Source of the DNA: DASYML01 sp036399835
Lineage (GTDB): Bacteria; Acidobacteriota; Blastocatellia; Pyrinomonadales; Pyrinomonadaceae
DNA: 52,554 nt
Direction of reading: 5' to 3'
Assembly (NCBI GenBank): GCA_036399835.1
Contig: DASWMI010000041.1
Span: forward strand, 1-52,554
In this document: piece after piece, positions 1 to 6,884 of the stretch
Layout: every line of letters begins with the position of its first letter
Numbering within the stretch: position 1 is the first letter of the stretch
Position numbers and translations under genes: made by a program
Notes under the pieces: model-generated
Told to the model about the DNA's origin: nothing
Seen by the model: only the letters and a program-made list of their open reading frames with translations
Database searches by the model: none

Positions 1-178
1 TTAGCTGCTGGCAGGATAAAGGGAAAAGCACGCCGCCGTAAAGGGCGCGGCTACGAAAAAGCGCATGAGCTACGAGATTACGTCTGCGGCGACAAAGAAA
101 AAGGCGGGACGTTGAGCCGACCTTTCATCGAGCTTCACAATCCCGCGCTTTATCTTGTGGACCAGATTCTGACTGGCT
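1..178. other. Left-edge non-coding stretch
   Basis: No convincing gene. Minus-strand frames reach only about 20 codons before a stop. It lies downstream of the minus-strand M23 peptidase and may hold its 3' untranslated region. Confidence 0.5.
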
Positions 179-1027
179 TTATTGCTCAGGCAGATATTGC
201 CTGGGGTTGACGGGCTGGTCGTTGATGCGTACTTCATAATGCAGGTGTGGACCAGTCGAGCGGCCCGTCGAGCCGACGCGTCCGAGCACAGTGCCGCGCG
301 CGATAATCTGGCCGACCGCTGCTTCAATCTTTGAGAGATGCCCGTATCTGGTCGAGAGGCCGTCGCCGTGGTCTATATAAACAACCTGTCCATAGCCGTT
401 CTGCCATCCGGCGATAACGACCGTCCCGTTGGCTGCGGCGACGACCGGAGCGCCCGAAGGGGCTTCTATATCCTGTCCCGTATGCAGTTCGTAGGAGCTG
501 CCGCCGAAGGGATTGCGCCGACCGCCAAAGCCGCTCTCGAGAGAGCCTTCGACGGGCCAGATGGAAGGTATCGTCGCGCGCTCGCGCAGGGCAGCCTCGT
601 AGGTCAGAAGCTCCTCTTCGAGATGGGCCGCCTTGTCTTCGATAAGCGCGATGGCGTATTCATCCATCGGCAGCGCAGGGCCGCCAGCCCCGCGTACCTC
701 GGCCTGCCCCTCATGCGCGACGCCTGCTGTTTCGGCAATCCTGCGCGAAGCGTCTTCAACCGCCTCGACCCGGTTGTTGAGATTGTTTAATTGCTGGCGC
801 TGGCGTTCATTCTCGGCGCGCAGACGTTCATTTTCATGCTCTATGCGCAGATGCCTGGCCTGCTGAGCGAGACCGTAAAAGCCATAGAGCGCGCCGCAGA
901 GAATCACCAGCGCGAGCGCGGCAAACAGTTTGAGCCAGCGTTTATGGACGCAAAAACGGCGAATCTGTGAGCGTGAACGGGAAGTACGGGCGATGATAAA
1001 AGCGTAGAAACGGTCGTCTCGGGCCAT
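179..1027 (-). CDS. Membrane-anchored M23 (LytM-type) metallopeptidase
   Basis: Predicted peptidoglycan endopeptidase or divisome activator of the M23 family, 282 aa. A basic cytoplasmic N-terminus (about 1-30) is followed by one transmembrane segment (about 31-52) and a Glu/Arg-rich coiled coil (about 55-90). The C-terminal M23 domain carries the zinc motifs HTGQDI (HxxxD type) and HLHYEV. This is the layout of EnvC/NlpD-like or MepM-like proteins that act in the periplasm. The ATG at 1027 was chosen because AAGGAG lies about 10 nt upstream; the longer upstream reading lacks a ribosome site and a membrane-like start. Because both zinc motifs are present it is probably an active hydrolase rather than a degenerate activator. 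Confidence 0.9.
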   Translation of the reverse strand: MARDDRFYAFIIARTSRSRSQIRRFCVHKRWLKLFAALALVILCGALYGFYGLAQQARHLRIEHENERLRAENERQRQQLNNLNNRVEAVEDASRRIAETAGVAHEGQAEVRGAGGPALPMDEYAIALIEDKAAHLEEELLTYEAALRERATIPSIWPVEGSLESGFGGRRNPFGGSSYELHTGQDIEAPSGAPVVAAANGTVVIAGWQNGYGQVVYIDHGDGLSTRYGHLSKIEAAVGQIIARGTVLGRVGSTGRSTGPHLHYEVRINDQPVNPRQYLPEQ

Positions 1028-1447
1028 TTCAGTTGTGCTCCTTTTTGCTTGTGGTCGCAGGCGCGAGAGTCGGGGGAGACGCGCCACAGACGACAGCGGA
1101 AGTGCACAGTCTGCCGCACGATGGCGACTGGTGCGCAACTAACAAATTACGAGGTGCTTGCTTTAAGAACCTGCCTGAAGAATGCAACCGATGGACGCTT
1201 CTGCCTGATAGGGCCGCTAGCAGAGAAAAGTCTATCTGATGGTTGCAAGGGTGCGCAAACTATCACATGGCGCGCATGATTGCAACCGTCGGGAAAGAGA
1301 TAAAGTGAAGAGAAGAGAGCTGAGAGGCTCGAAGCGAGAGGCTGGAAATCAATATTTCTGAGAGCAAAGGCAAGTCTTAGTCAGAGGCCAGAGGTCAGTA
1401 TTTCTTTGACCTGCGGCCTTCTGATCTCCGGCTTCCGTGAGTTTCTT
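1028..1447. other. Intergenic region with imperfect hairpins
   Basis: A 420-bp gap with no supported gene. It holds an inverted repeat GGTTGCAA...TTGCAACC (about 1241-1288). It also holds an imperfect hairpin at about 1380-1430 in which TCAGAGGCC and AGGTCA on the left pair with TGACCT and GGCCTTCTGA on the right. The second resembles other low-complexity hairpins between host genes in this window and may end transcription of the minus-strand gene at 1448-1672 or form part of a dispersed repeat family. Confidence 0.5.
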
Positions 1448-1672
1448 TTAGAGTTCTTCGGCCTCTTCACGGCGACGCTGCTGGCGCGTGCGGAACATCG
1501 CCAGCACGATGATCAGCATGAGAGCGACGAAGGCTATAATCAGACCGGCCTTAATGGCGAAGAGCAGCACGCCGACCAGTTTGATTAACTGGCGCAGCAG
1601 CGTAATGACTAGAACGATGATGGTTAAGATGCCGCCCCAGCGGCTCGCCGTCCAAAGAAAAGCTGACATCAT
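1448..1672 (-). CDS. Small membrane protein, unknown function
   Basis: A 74-aa protein starting MMSAFLW with AGGGG about 8 nt upstream of the ATG at 1672. It has two or three hydrophobic stretches (about residues 10-25, 32-46 and 46-62) and ends in a highly charged tail (RTRQQRRREEAEEL). No known family was recognised. The long hydrophobic run and charged end support a real membrane protein. Its position among minus-strand envelope genes does not suggest a specific role. Confidence 0.6.
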   Translation of the reverse strand: MMSAFLWTASRWGGILTIIVLVITLLRQLIKLVGVLLFAIKAGLIIAFVALMLIIVLAMFRTRQQRRREEAEEL

Positions 1673-1742
1673 GCGTAAACCCCTACTACAGCATAAAGGA
1701 AAAAGCAAAAAGGTAAAAGGCGCTCGGCGTCGTCGGTCCTCG

Positions 1743-1804
1743 AATCCGCAATCTTGAGCGCGTCAATCGTGAAAAGCGTCTGCTATCTGTTGACGATTGA
1801 CGCG
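1743..1804. repeat. Intergenic hairpin with dispersed word
   Basis: A 12-bp perfect inverted repeat, CGCGTCAATCGT (1759-1770) against ACGATTGACGCG (1793-1804), forms a stem-loop between two minus-strand genes. Just before it, AATCCGCAATCTT (1743-1755) recurs at 6192-6204 beside another hairpin. Terminator or dispersed repeat; no T-tract. Confidence 0.5.
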
Positions 1805-1829
1805 TTCAACTCTTTTCTCGCTTTCATCT

Positions 1830-2606
1830 TCATAGTCTAGGCTCAAAGGGCAGAGCGCCTGCGTCGCGTGATGTGACGCGGGTCGTGATGTCGCCGGTAT
1901 ACCTGGAAGAGTCCATAGAGAGCGGCGAGCTGACGACCGAAGCGGGCGGCCTGTGCGCGTCGAAAGCCTGTCCCGAGCGGTCGCGGCCCTTACGCCGCCG
2001 CAGGTAATCAACCAGCATGTAAACGCCGAGCGCGACGAGCGCGATGGGGAGAAACTGTTTGACGGGAAGCTGTATGCCGAGCAGAGTATGCAGCAGAAAG
2101 ATGGTGCCGAGCGCGATTAGCGTAATGCTCCAGGCGAGCGGGTTGCCGTAAAGCCTGCGCGCGATAGCGTCCTCGACGGCATCCGGCGCGAGGCCCGAGC
2201 GCATCAACTGCGCCGTGCGATAAGCATCAACCGCCGCGTAGAGCCATGTCCCGATAAAGCCGAAGATGAAGAAGGGCAGGCCGTTGGTGACGACCGCCAT
2301 CTGGAAGAAGCTGGCGAAGATAGCAAAGTGTACGATGGCCTTTGAGGTCTGTCCGTTATAGGCTGCGCCGAGTCCGGGGCAGACGAGCGAGAGCAGCGTC
2401 GCCACGACGGGCGAGCTTTTGCGGCTCACAAGTTTTGGCAGAACCTCGGCGCGCGACTGTTGCTCAAGCATCTCGACGCCCGCCACGATGCATTCCTGGC
2501 AGTACGGAAAACCGCGTATGCGGTGGTCGCACGCAGGACACAAAGCGCGCGCGCAGCTCTTGCATTGCACGACCGCCGGATTCCTCTGATGATAAGCGCA
2601 ATTCAT
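1830..2606 (-). CDS. Zinc-ribbon/B-box membrane protein
   Basis: A 258-aa protein of a type often annotated as a B-box zinc-finger or TM2-like membrane protein. The N-terminal 40 residues carry metal-ligand spacing (C3, H6, C15, C18, C23, C26, H28, C36, C39). Four or so hydrophobic segments follow (about residues 66-85, 90-125, 155-175 and 180-200), then a polar Ser/Arg-rich tail. The AAYNGQ..KA region before the hydrophobic pair resembles TM2-type proteins. Function is unknown. The ATG at 2606 gives the zinc motif at the extreme N-terminus, as usual for this group. Confidence 0.7.
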   Translation of the reverse strand: MNCAYHQRNPAVVQCKSCARALCPACDHRIRGFPYCQECIVAGVEMLEQQSRAEVLPKLVSRKSSPVVATLLSLVCPGLGAAYNGQTSKAIVHFAIFASFFQMAVVTNGLPFFIFGFIGTWLYAAVDAYRTAQLMRSGLAPDAVEDAIARRLYGNPLAWSITLIALGTIFLLHTLLGIQLPVKQFLPIALVALGVYMLVDYLRRRKGRDRSGQAFDAHRPPASVVSSPLSMDSSRYTGDITTRVTSRDAGALPFEPRL

Positions 2607-2666
2607 TGATTTCCCGTTGACTCCTCGAAACCCCTCGTCCGTCTGCTCTGACAGTTTGATGCGAGG

Positions 2667-3497
2667 CTAACGCTTCTTCTCTTCCGGCGCTTTCTCGTGC
2701 TGACCCTCAGTCTGCTTCTCGCTCCCCTTTTGAGAGCCTTCGGCATGGCCGCTCAAGACGGCCTGTATGCCTTCGGAGATTTGCCTGAAATCAACCGCCT
2801 CGCCAGCGCCCTTGACCGCGCCGCCCGTGCCGTGAGCGTAAGTTCTTTCAGCCAGTTGCACGCTCGCGCTATAGACACCGCTGATTGAGCCGTCGGCGGA
2901 GACCGTGCTGGTCAGGACCATCACGGCGACGAGCAGCATGGTAGCAACTGTCGCAAGCTGCGGGGAGACAATCGGGTCAAGCCAGAGACGCAGCCGCGCG
3001 GCAATGCGTGCGGCCAGGGGAGCGCGCAGCTCTTCGGCCTCGGTCGTGCCAATCGTCGCTTGCAGGATTCTCTCGTGTAGACCGGCGGGCAAGGGGAGTT
3101 CTTCGCCGATGTATGTATAGCAAGCGCCGATGGAACGCACGACCTGGCCGGGCAACTCCGTGCAGCTTTCGCAGAGAGCCGCGTGGCGTTCCCAGCGATG
3201 ATAAAGGGGAGCGGGGAGAAATCCGTCAAGGTAATCTGTCAGATATTCTTCAAACTCTGCGCAGGTCATGGCCGCTTCCGGCATGGTCTGGCTCAGGATA
3301 CGCGTCTCAAGCTCTATGGAAGGCGCGGGGATGTCCTGCGCTGTGCGGCAGACCGCGACGGCGTTTCTGACTTCATTCAAAAGCTCGTGACAGACAGGGC
3401 AGCGCAGGGCATGCTCCGCAAAGGCACGGTTGCTCTCGGCATCGAGCATGCCTTCCAGGTAATCTGTCAGACGATCTTCAAATTCAACACAAAGCAT
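2667..3497 (-). CDS. Anti-sigma factor with two zinc-finger (zf-HC2) domains
   Basis: Predicted membrane-bound anti-sigma factor, 276 aa. It has two tandem anti-sigma zinc-finger modules, each a Cys near the start followed by HxxxCxxC: H29-C33-C36, then a second copy beginning MTCAEFEEYL with WERHAALCESC. One transmembrane segment (about residues 184-203) and a polar extracytoplasmic tail ending in a Lys/Glu-rich stretch follow. It lies directly downstream of the ECF sigma gene at 3617-4219, the usual arrangement for a cognate pair. Two zinc fingers in one protein is unusual. The two modules are similar (EFEDRLTDYLEG and EFEEYLTDYLDG), which suggests internal duplication. Confidence 0.8.
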   Translation of the reverse strand: MLCVEFEDRLTDYLEGMLDAESNRAFAEHALRCPVCHELLNEVRNAVAVCRTAQDIPAPSIELETRILSQTMPEAAMTCAEFEEYLTDYLDGFLPAPLYHRWERHAALCESCTELPGQVVRSIGACYTYIGEELPLPAGLHERILQATIGTTEAEELRAPLAARIAARLRLWLDPIVSPQLATVATMLLVAVMVLTSTVSADGSISGVYSASVQLAERTYAHGTGGAVKGAGEAVDFRQISEGIQAVLSGHAEGSQKGSEKQTEGQHEKAPEEKKR

Positions 3498-3616
3498 TCT
3501 CTTACTCGTTTCCGCCCCTCTTGTTAATTCAAAACTGAAAAGCTCACAGGCCGTCCCTCAAATCTGTTTAGAAGACTAAACGCTCCTTCACTTTTGCCTT
3601 TTTACTTTTGCCTTCC

Positions 3617-4219
3617 TCAAGCATTCGTCATCGCCACCACGCGCATACGCCGCAGTATCTTCGCCAACTCAATACGCCCGCGATTGATACGCGATTTGAC
3701 GGTGCCTTCGGGTATCTTTAAAAGATCAACAATCTCCTGGTAGCTCAACTCTTCTATATCGCGCAGGATGACGCAGGTCCGCAAATCAGGCGAGAGCCTG
3801 TCAATGCCTGCCTGGACCTGCTCGCCAAGCTCGCGCCGCTCCATCTCTCTCTGCACAGAGCTGCCCGCCGAGCGCAGATGATAAGTATGGTCTTCAAGGT
3901 CATCGGCCTGCGTGTCCTGCGGCGCGCGTTGCCTGCGCCTGTAATCATCAATGATTAAATTACGCGCCAGACGCATTAACCAGTTTTGCAGGTCGCCCTG
4001 CTTCGGGTCGTACTGGTTCAGAGAGCGATAGACGCGTATAAAGACTTCCTGCGTCAAATCCTCTGCGGCGTCTGCGCGCGAGGTGAAGCGGTAGGCGAGA
4101 TTGTAAATCCGGCGCGAATACGTCGAGACAATCTCTTCCCATGCCGCACCATCACCTGCGCGACACTTCCTGACTAACTCGGCTCCTTCGCTGGCAGCCA
4201 AAACCTTCGCAGCCCCCAC
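3617..4219 (-). CDS. ECF-family RNA polymerase sigma factor
   Basis: Sigma-70 family extracytoplasmic-function sigma factor, 200 aa. Region 2 is visible (YNLAYRFTSRADAAEDLTQEVFIRVY, about residues 40-65), followed by a linker and region 4 with a helix-turn-helix (LSPDLRTCVILRDIEELSYQEI...IPEGTVKSRINRGR, about 145-190). The start is GTG at 4219, with GAGAGG about 8 nt upstream. It precedes the double zinc-finger anti-sigma gene and should be held inactive by it at the membrane until an envelope signal releases it. Target genes cannot be read from the sequence. Confidence 0.9.
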   Translation of the reverse strand: MGAAKVLAASEGAELVRKCRAGDGAAWEEIVSTYSRRIYNLAYRFTSRADAAEDLTQEVFIRVYRSLNQYDPKQGDLQNWLMRLARNLIIDDYRRRQRAPQDTQADDLEDHTYHLRSAGSSVQREMERRELGEQVQAGIDRLSPDLRTCVILRDIEELSYQEIVDLLKIPEGTVKSRINRGRIELAKILRRMRVVAMTNA

Positions 4220-4550
4220 CCTAGTGCCTCTCCCGTCCAGACCCTCTAAATTTTAAAGCGCCCCGCAGGATGGAAAACTCCCTGCCAGCCGAGCTTTACG
4301 AAAGGGGGAGAGGTAAAGTTCCCCGATAAAATAGGTCTCAGAGTCCGAGAGTCTGGAGTTTAGGAGTCAAAAGCTTTATTCCTTTGACTCACGACTTCAG
4401 ACTCTCGGACCCGCGACTTTTCTTTAGTAGTAAAGTATTGTAGCCTTAGCCAGCCACACCATATCTTGTGGTTGTCGGGCTGGCTAAGTCAAGTTTGACA
4501 CGTGTTATTGATGTCGCCTGCTAATTTTCCGTCTTGGACCAGAGCAGATT
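4220..4550. other. Divergent intergenic region with two hairpins
   Basis: A 331-bp gap between the divergent sigma-factor and flippase-like genes, so it should hold both promoters. It contains the repeat-family hairpin at 4343-4410 and a second stem-loop, CTTAGCCAGCC (4445-4455) against GGCTGGCTAAG (4478-4488). No promoter could be assigned with confidence. Confidence 0.5.
4343..4410. repeat. Dispersed hairpin, copy 1
   Basis: GTCCGAGAGTCTG (4343-4355) pairs perfectly with CAGACTCTCGGAC (4398-4410), and an inner GAGTCAAA/TTTGACTC extends the stem. The same words in the same order occur 43 kb away at 47117-47210. Confidence 0.7.
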
Positions 4551-5654
4551 TTGCGTAAACACCTGAAATTCATCGCGCTTATTTTACTGGCGGCGCTGAT
4601 CCTGTGGTGGTTCGGGCGCGGCCTGAACTGGACGGAGGTGCGCGAGGCGGTCGGGCGCTCGGACGGGAGACTCCTGGCTTTAGCCTTGCTGGTCGTGTGC
4701 GTCACTTACGGGTTGCGCGCCTATCGCTGGCGTGCCCTGCTGGCTCCGCTGACGCCTGCCTCCATGCGCGAACTATTCGTCGCGACGACGGTCGGTTTCG
4801 GCGCTGTCTTTCTGTTCGGGCGCGCAGGCGAAGTGGTCCGGCCAGTGGTCCTGCCTTTACGCGACAGGCGCGTGCGGCCAGCCGCTTCGTTTGTCACGAT
4901 CATGCTTGAGCGGCTCTGCGACAGCGTCTGCGTCGTAGTGCTCTTTGCTTTGAACCTGTTGTGGTTTCGTCCGACGAACACGCACGGGTCAGAGTTTTCT
5001 CGCGTGCGTCTGGTCGGGCTGCTGCTGCTGGCGGTTTTAATCGCGGGGCTGTTCGCGCTGGCCTGGTTTAGGCGGCGTTCGCGTGGCGCGATCAAGTGGG
5101 TTGATAAGAGGCTGGCTGGACGGAAGTTTATCCCGTATCGCGTGCGTCATGCGGTCGTCAGTCTTTTGGAACAACTCGCGGGCGCTTTGAGTATCCTGGC
5201 GGATGCGCGCGAGGCGTCTATCGTCAGCGGTTGGACGATAGCTTTGTGGGGTTCGATTGTGCTGGCGGACTGGCTCGTGCTGCGGGCTTTCGGGCTACCC
5301 TTCGGTCTGGGAGAGACGGTCTTTGTGATGGGCTGGGCGCTGGTCGGCTCGCTCGTCCCGACGCCGGGCGGGGCTGCCGGGGCGTTTCACGCGGCGACTG
5401 CCGCAGGGCTGATTTTCCTGGGCGTGGCGCGCGAAGAGGCGGCTGCCGTCTCCATCATCCTGCACTTTATTCTCTTCGGTCCGGCGGTCGTCTTCGGTCT
5501 CTACTACTTCCTGCGCGGCGAAGTGAATATCACAAAACTGCGACAGCTAACTTCTTCCGAAGAGGTCGAGCACGCGGTCGAGGATGAGATTATACATCCG
5601 CCCGGAGATGAGGAAGGCGGCGGAGAGCTGAAGGTGGCCGAGGCCGGTAAATGA
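4551..5654 (+). CDS. Flippase-like integral membrane protein (UPF0104/LPG-synthase TM family)
   Basis: A 367-aa polytopic membrane protein of the lysylphosphatidylglycerol synthase TM-region/UPF0104 family. Family marks are the RAYRWRALL motif after the second hydrophobic segment, FGRAGEVVRP (about 87-96), and a C-terminal segment VGSLVPTPGGAAGAFHAA. The catalytic LPG synthase domain is absent, so the most likely role is lipid or isoprenoid-linked substrate transport rather than aminoacyl transfer. The start appears to be TTG at 4551. An in-frame stop at 4509 limits any extension, and no strong ribosome site is seen, so the start is uncertain. It is followed closely by nrdR. Confidence 0.8.
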   Translation: MRKHLKFIALILLAALILWWFGRGLNWTEVREAVGRSDGRLLALALLVVCVTYGLRAYRWRALLAPLTPASMRELFVATTVGFGAVFLFGRAGEVVRPVVLPLRDRRVRPAASFVTIMLERLCDSVCVVVLFALNLLWFRPTNTHGSEFSRVRLVGLLLLAVLIAGLFALAWFRRRSRGAIKWVDKRLAGRKFIPYRVRHAVVSLLEQLAGALSILADAREASIVSGWTIALWGSIVLADWLVLRAFGLPFGLGETVFVMGWALVGSLVPTPGGAAGAFHAATAAGLIFLGVAREEAAAVSIILHFILFGPAVVFGLYYFLRGEVNITKLRQLTSSEEVEHAVEDEIIHPPGDEEGGGELKVAEAGK

Positions 5655-5703
5655 GCCGCAGGCTTTTACCCTTTCCCCTTTACCTTTGAGGAGCGAAGCA
5701 ACT

Positions 5704-6183
5704 ATGAAGTGTCCTTTTTGCGGTTATCTCGAAGACAAGGTGGTTGATTCGCGCGAGTCGCGTGAGGGCGAGGCGATTCGTCGCAGGCGCGAATGCCTGC
5801 GCTGCGAACGGCGCTTTACCTCTTACGAGCGGATAGACGAGATTCCCTACATGGTTGTCAAAAAGGATGGTCGCCGCGAGGCCTTCGACCGCAACAAGGT
5901 CATGGCGGGCCTCTTGCGAGCCTGCGAAAAGCGGCCCGTGCCTTCATCCAAGCTCGAAAGCATCGTCAACGCGATAGAGAAGTATGTGCAGGAATCCCCG
6001 GAGCGCGAGCGCCCGACCAGCAAGATCGGCGAGATGATTATGCGTCGGCTGAAAGAGCTGGACAAGGTCGCTTACGTGCGCTTCGCCTCAGTCTATCTAG
6101 AATTCGAGGATGTCTCCGAGTTTATGAACGAACTCAAACATCTGGTCCGCCAGCGCAACAGCGCAGGGGTTAAAAGAGCCTGA
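5704..6183 (+). CDS. nrdR: Transcriptional repressor NrdR
   Basis: NrdR, the zinc-ribbon plus ATP-cone repressor of ribonucleotide reductase genes, 159 aa (the family is usually 150-160). The N-terminus MKCPFCGYLEDKVVDSRES and the following CLRCERRFTSYER form the Cys4 zinc ribbon that binds NrdR boxes. An ATP-cone starts at MVVKKDGRREAFDRNK. The ATG at 5704 is fixed by the conserved MKCPFC start and by GAGGAG about 10 nt upstream. No ribonucleotide reductase gene is present in the window, so its targets lie elsewhere. Confidence 0.97.
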   Translation: MKCPFCGYLEDKVVDSRESREGEAIRRRRECLRCERRFTSYERIDEIPYMVVKKDGRREAFDRNKVMAGLLRACEKRPVPSSKLESIVNAIEKYVQESPERERPTSKIGEMIMRRLKELDKVAYVRFASVYLEFEDVSEFMNELKHLVRQRNSAGVKRA

Positions 6184-6191
6184 CGCGCAGC

Positions 6192-6270
6192 AATCCGCAA
6201 TCTTCAGTCGTGAAGGGAAACAGCAGCTCTTTCATTCACGATTTGCGATTGATGATTGAAGCGTTTTACG
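6192..6270. repeat. Intergenic imperfect hairpin with dispersed word
   Basis: Starts with AATCCGCAATCTT (6192-6204), also present at 1743-1755. TCGTGAA on the left pairs with TTCACGA on the right, and CAATC...CAATC pairs with GATTG...GATTG, giving a long imperfect stem between nrdR and hsp20. Confidence 0.5.
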
Positions 6271-6280
6271 ATTCACGAGA

Positions 6281-6751
6281 ATGAAACCCGTCCGCGCCAC
6301 AGGATTGGAGAGACTTGAGCTGGAACGCCTGCGCGACCGCGTGGGCCGGCTCTACGCCGTCTTGCAGGAGGCAACGCTGACGGATGAGCCTGCCGCGCCC
6401 GGTGCCTGGTCGCCGCCCGTTGATTTGTGCGAGACGGAGAGCGCCGTCATTGTCCGCGTCGAATTGCCCGGCGTGCGCGCCGAGCAGATTAAGGTCGGAC
6501 TGACGAACACGCAGTTGCGCATCTGCGGCGAGAAGAATAAGCGCGTGCCACGCCACCGCATCATCTCGCATCTATGCTCTGAGCGCATCTACGGGCGTTT
6601 CAGCCGCGTCGTCCCCTTGCGCTGGACCATCAATGTGCGTCAAGCGACAGCCAAGCTGTCAAATGGTATTCTGATGGTCCATCTGCCCAAGCAGAAAGAC
6701 CGTCGCGGCGCGGAATTTAAAGTTCCGATTAAATACAAGGATGAGGGCTGA
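6281..6751 (+). CDS. Small heat-shock protein, Hsp20/alpha-crystallin family
   Basis: ATP-independent holdase chaperone, 156 aa. The alpha-crystallin domain spans about residues 45-150: PPVDLCETESAVIVRVELPGV opens it and NGILMVHLPK near the end matches the family G-[IV]-L motif. A short N-terminal arm and a short tail (VPIKYKDEG) are present; no clear IXI motif. It lies immediately upstream of lon, so the two proteostasis genes may share stress control. The strong palindrome at 6805-6837 lies between them. Confidence 0.92.
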   Translation: MKPVRATGLERLELERLRDRVGRLYAVLQEATLTDEPAAPGAWSPPVDLCETESAVIVRVELPGVRAEQIKVGLTNTQLRICGEKNKRVPRHRIISHLCSERIYGRFSRVVPLRWTINVRQATAKLSNGILMVHLPKQKDRRGAEFKVPIKYKDEG

Positions 6752-6804
6752 AAAGAAATGATGAACTCGGGCAGCGCGTGAACTGAAGAGCTTGACTCGT
6801 CAGT

Positions 6805-6837
6805 TGAGTTGATTCATTGGTCCAATGAATCAACTCA
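6805..6837. promoter_or_regulatory. 33-bp palindrome between hsp20 and lon
   Basis: TGAGTTGATTCATTGG (6805-6820), one spacer base, then CCAATGAATCAACTCA (6822-6837): 16-bp perfect arms. It ends 47 bp before the lon start. It has no T-tract, so it could be an operator, a hairpin in the lon leader or a processing site. Confidence 0.6.
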
Positions 6838-6884
6838 GCCAATAGCTTCTCCTTCATCGCTGACGCGTTCCGGCTTTATAAATT

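Noticed and set aside
70..327. 85-codon minus-strand frame at the left edge
   Set aside because: Basic, low-complexity composition; overlaps the M23 peptidase in another frame; no ribosome site.
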